Position numbers and translations under genes: made by a program. Under the pieces are notes generated by a model, which was given only the letters and a program-made list of their open reading frames with translations, made no database searches and had not been told where the DNA came from. Below, in pieces: positions 5,024 to 5,053 of a stretch of 5,053 nt of DNA. Numbering within the stretch: position 1 is the stretch's first letter; every line of letters starts with the position of its first letter. Source of the stretch: Thermoplasmata archaeon (lineage in GTDB: Archaea > Thermoplasmatota > Thermoplasmata > UBA10834); NCBI GenBank assembly GCA_025457845.1, contig JALOTO010000172.1:1-5053 (forward strand), written 5' to 3'.

Positions 5024-5053
5024 ATGTCGAAGGTCACGCTGGCGCACGGGGCC
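5024..5053 (+). CDS. hypE: Partial CDS, probable hydrogenase maturation protein HypE (first 10 codons)
   Basis: Only MSKVTLAHGA is visible before the window ends. The pattern of a short basic start, then a beta strand, then L-x-HGA/S is the characteristic N-terminus of HypE, where it continues into GG and a helix. HypE dehydrates the thiocarboxamide supplied by HypF to the cyanide ligand of the NiFe-hydrogenase active site. The ATG has GGAG directly before it and a TATA box with a BRE-like purine run upstream. The neighbouring mobA, another metallocofactor-maturation gene, suits the assignment. With ten residues this is recognition of a short motif, not proof; another AIR-synthase-fold protein remains possible. 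Confidence 0.55.
   Translation, partial: MSKVTLAHGA

Noticed and set aside
1..5053. CRISPR array, insertion sequence or long direct repeats
   Set aside because: I saw no regularly spaced repeats, no transposase motifs and no terminal inverted repeats on reading both strands. The window is densely packed with ordinary chromosomal genes.

Overview
The window reads as archaeal. It carries a tRNA-Ser(GGA) gene interrupted by a 22-nt intron at the canonical archaeal position 37/38, with a textbook archaeal TATA box about 29 bases upstream and no encoded CCA. Several protein genes start at or within a few bases of the transcription start predicted from a TATA-like element, so leaderless or near-leaderless mRNAs look common. 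The sensor kinase has the soluble REC-PAS-PAS-kinase layout and an 'RHDLMNQL' H-box of the kind frequent in Euryarchaeota. Base composition is moderately GC-rich. A Thermoplasmata or methanogen-related euryarchaeon is my best guess, but the lineage is inferred and not proven.

Layout, left to right. (1) 1-74, minus: the 5' end of an unidentified gene running off the left edge. (2) 75-169: divergent promoter region with a perfect 10-bp palindrome. (3) 170-994, plus: a single-domain nitrilase-superfamily amidohydrolase with its Glu-Lys-Cys triad intact. (4) 1076-1182, plus: intron-containing tRNA-Ser(GGA) with its own promoter. (5) 1243-4284, plus: a three-gene run made of a soluble REC-PAS-PAS-histidine kinase and two multi-pass membrane proteins. 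The membrane proteins look like paralogues of the YjdF/DUF2238 type: the second keeps the polar signature residues and the first has lost most of them. (6) 4304-4909, minus: mobA, molybdenum cofactor guanylyltransferase, convergent with the operon. (7) 4910-5023: divergent intergenic region with a 15-bp near-palindrome. (8) 5024-5053, plus: the first ten codons of a probable hypE hydrogenase-maturation gene running off the right edge.

How the genes may work together. The kinase and the two membrane proteins are tightly packed (a 10-nt gap, then an ATGA overlap) and are probably co-transcribed, so a membrane-linked signalling unit is the most interesting hypothesis here. The kinase has no membrane segment of its own, and its receiver domain is at the N-terminus, so it could accept phosphate from another kinase or serve as its own intramolecular partner. 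MobA and HypE both mature redox-enzyme cofactors (the Mo/W-pterin guanine dinucleotide and the NiFe-hydrogenase cyanide ligands). Their divergent arrangement around a shared palindrome suggests co-regulation, for example in an organism with a formate dehydrogenase and a hydrogenase, but those enzymes are not visible here.
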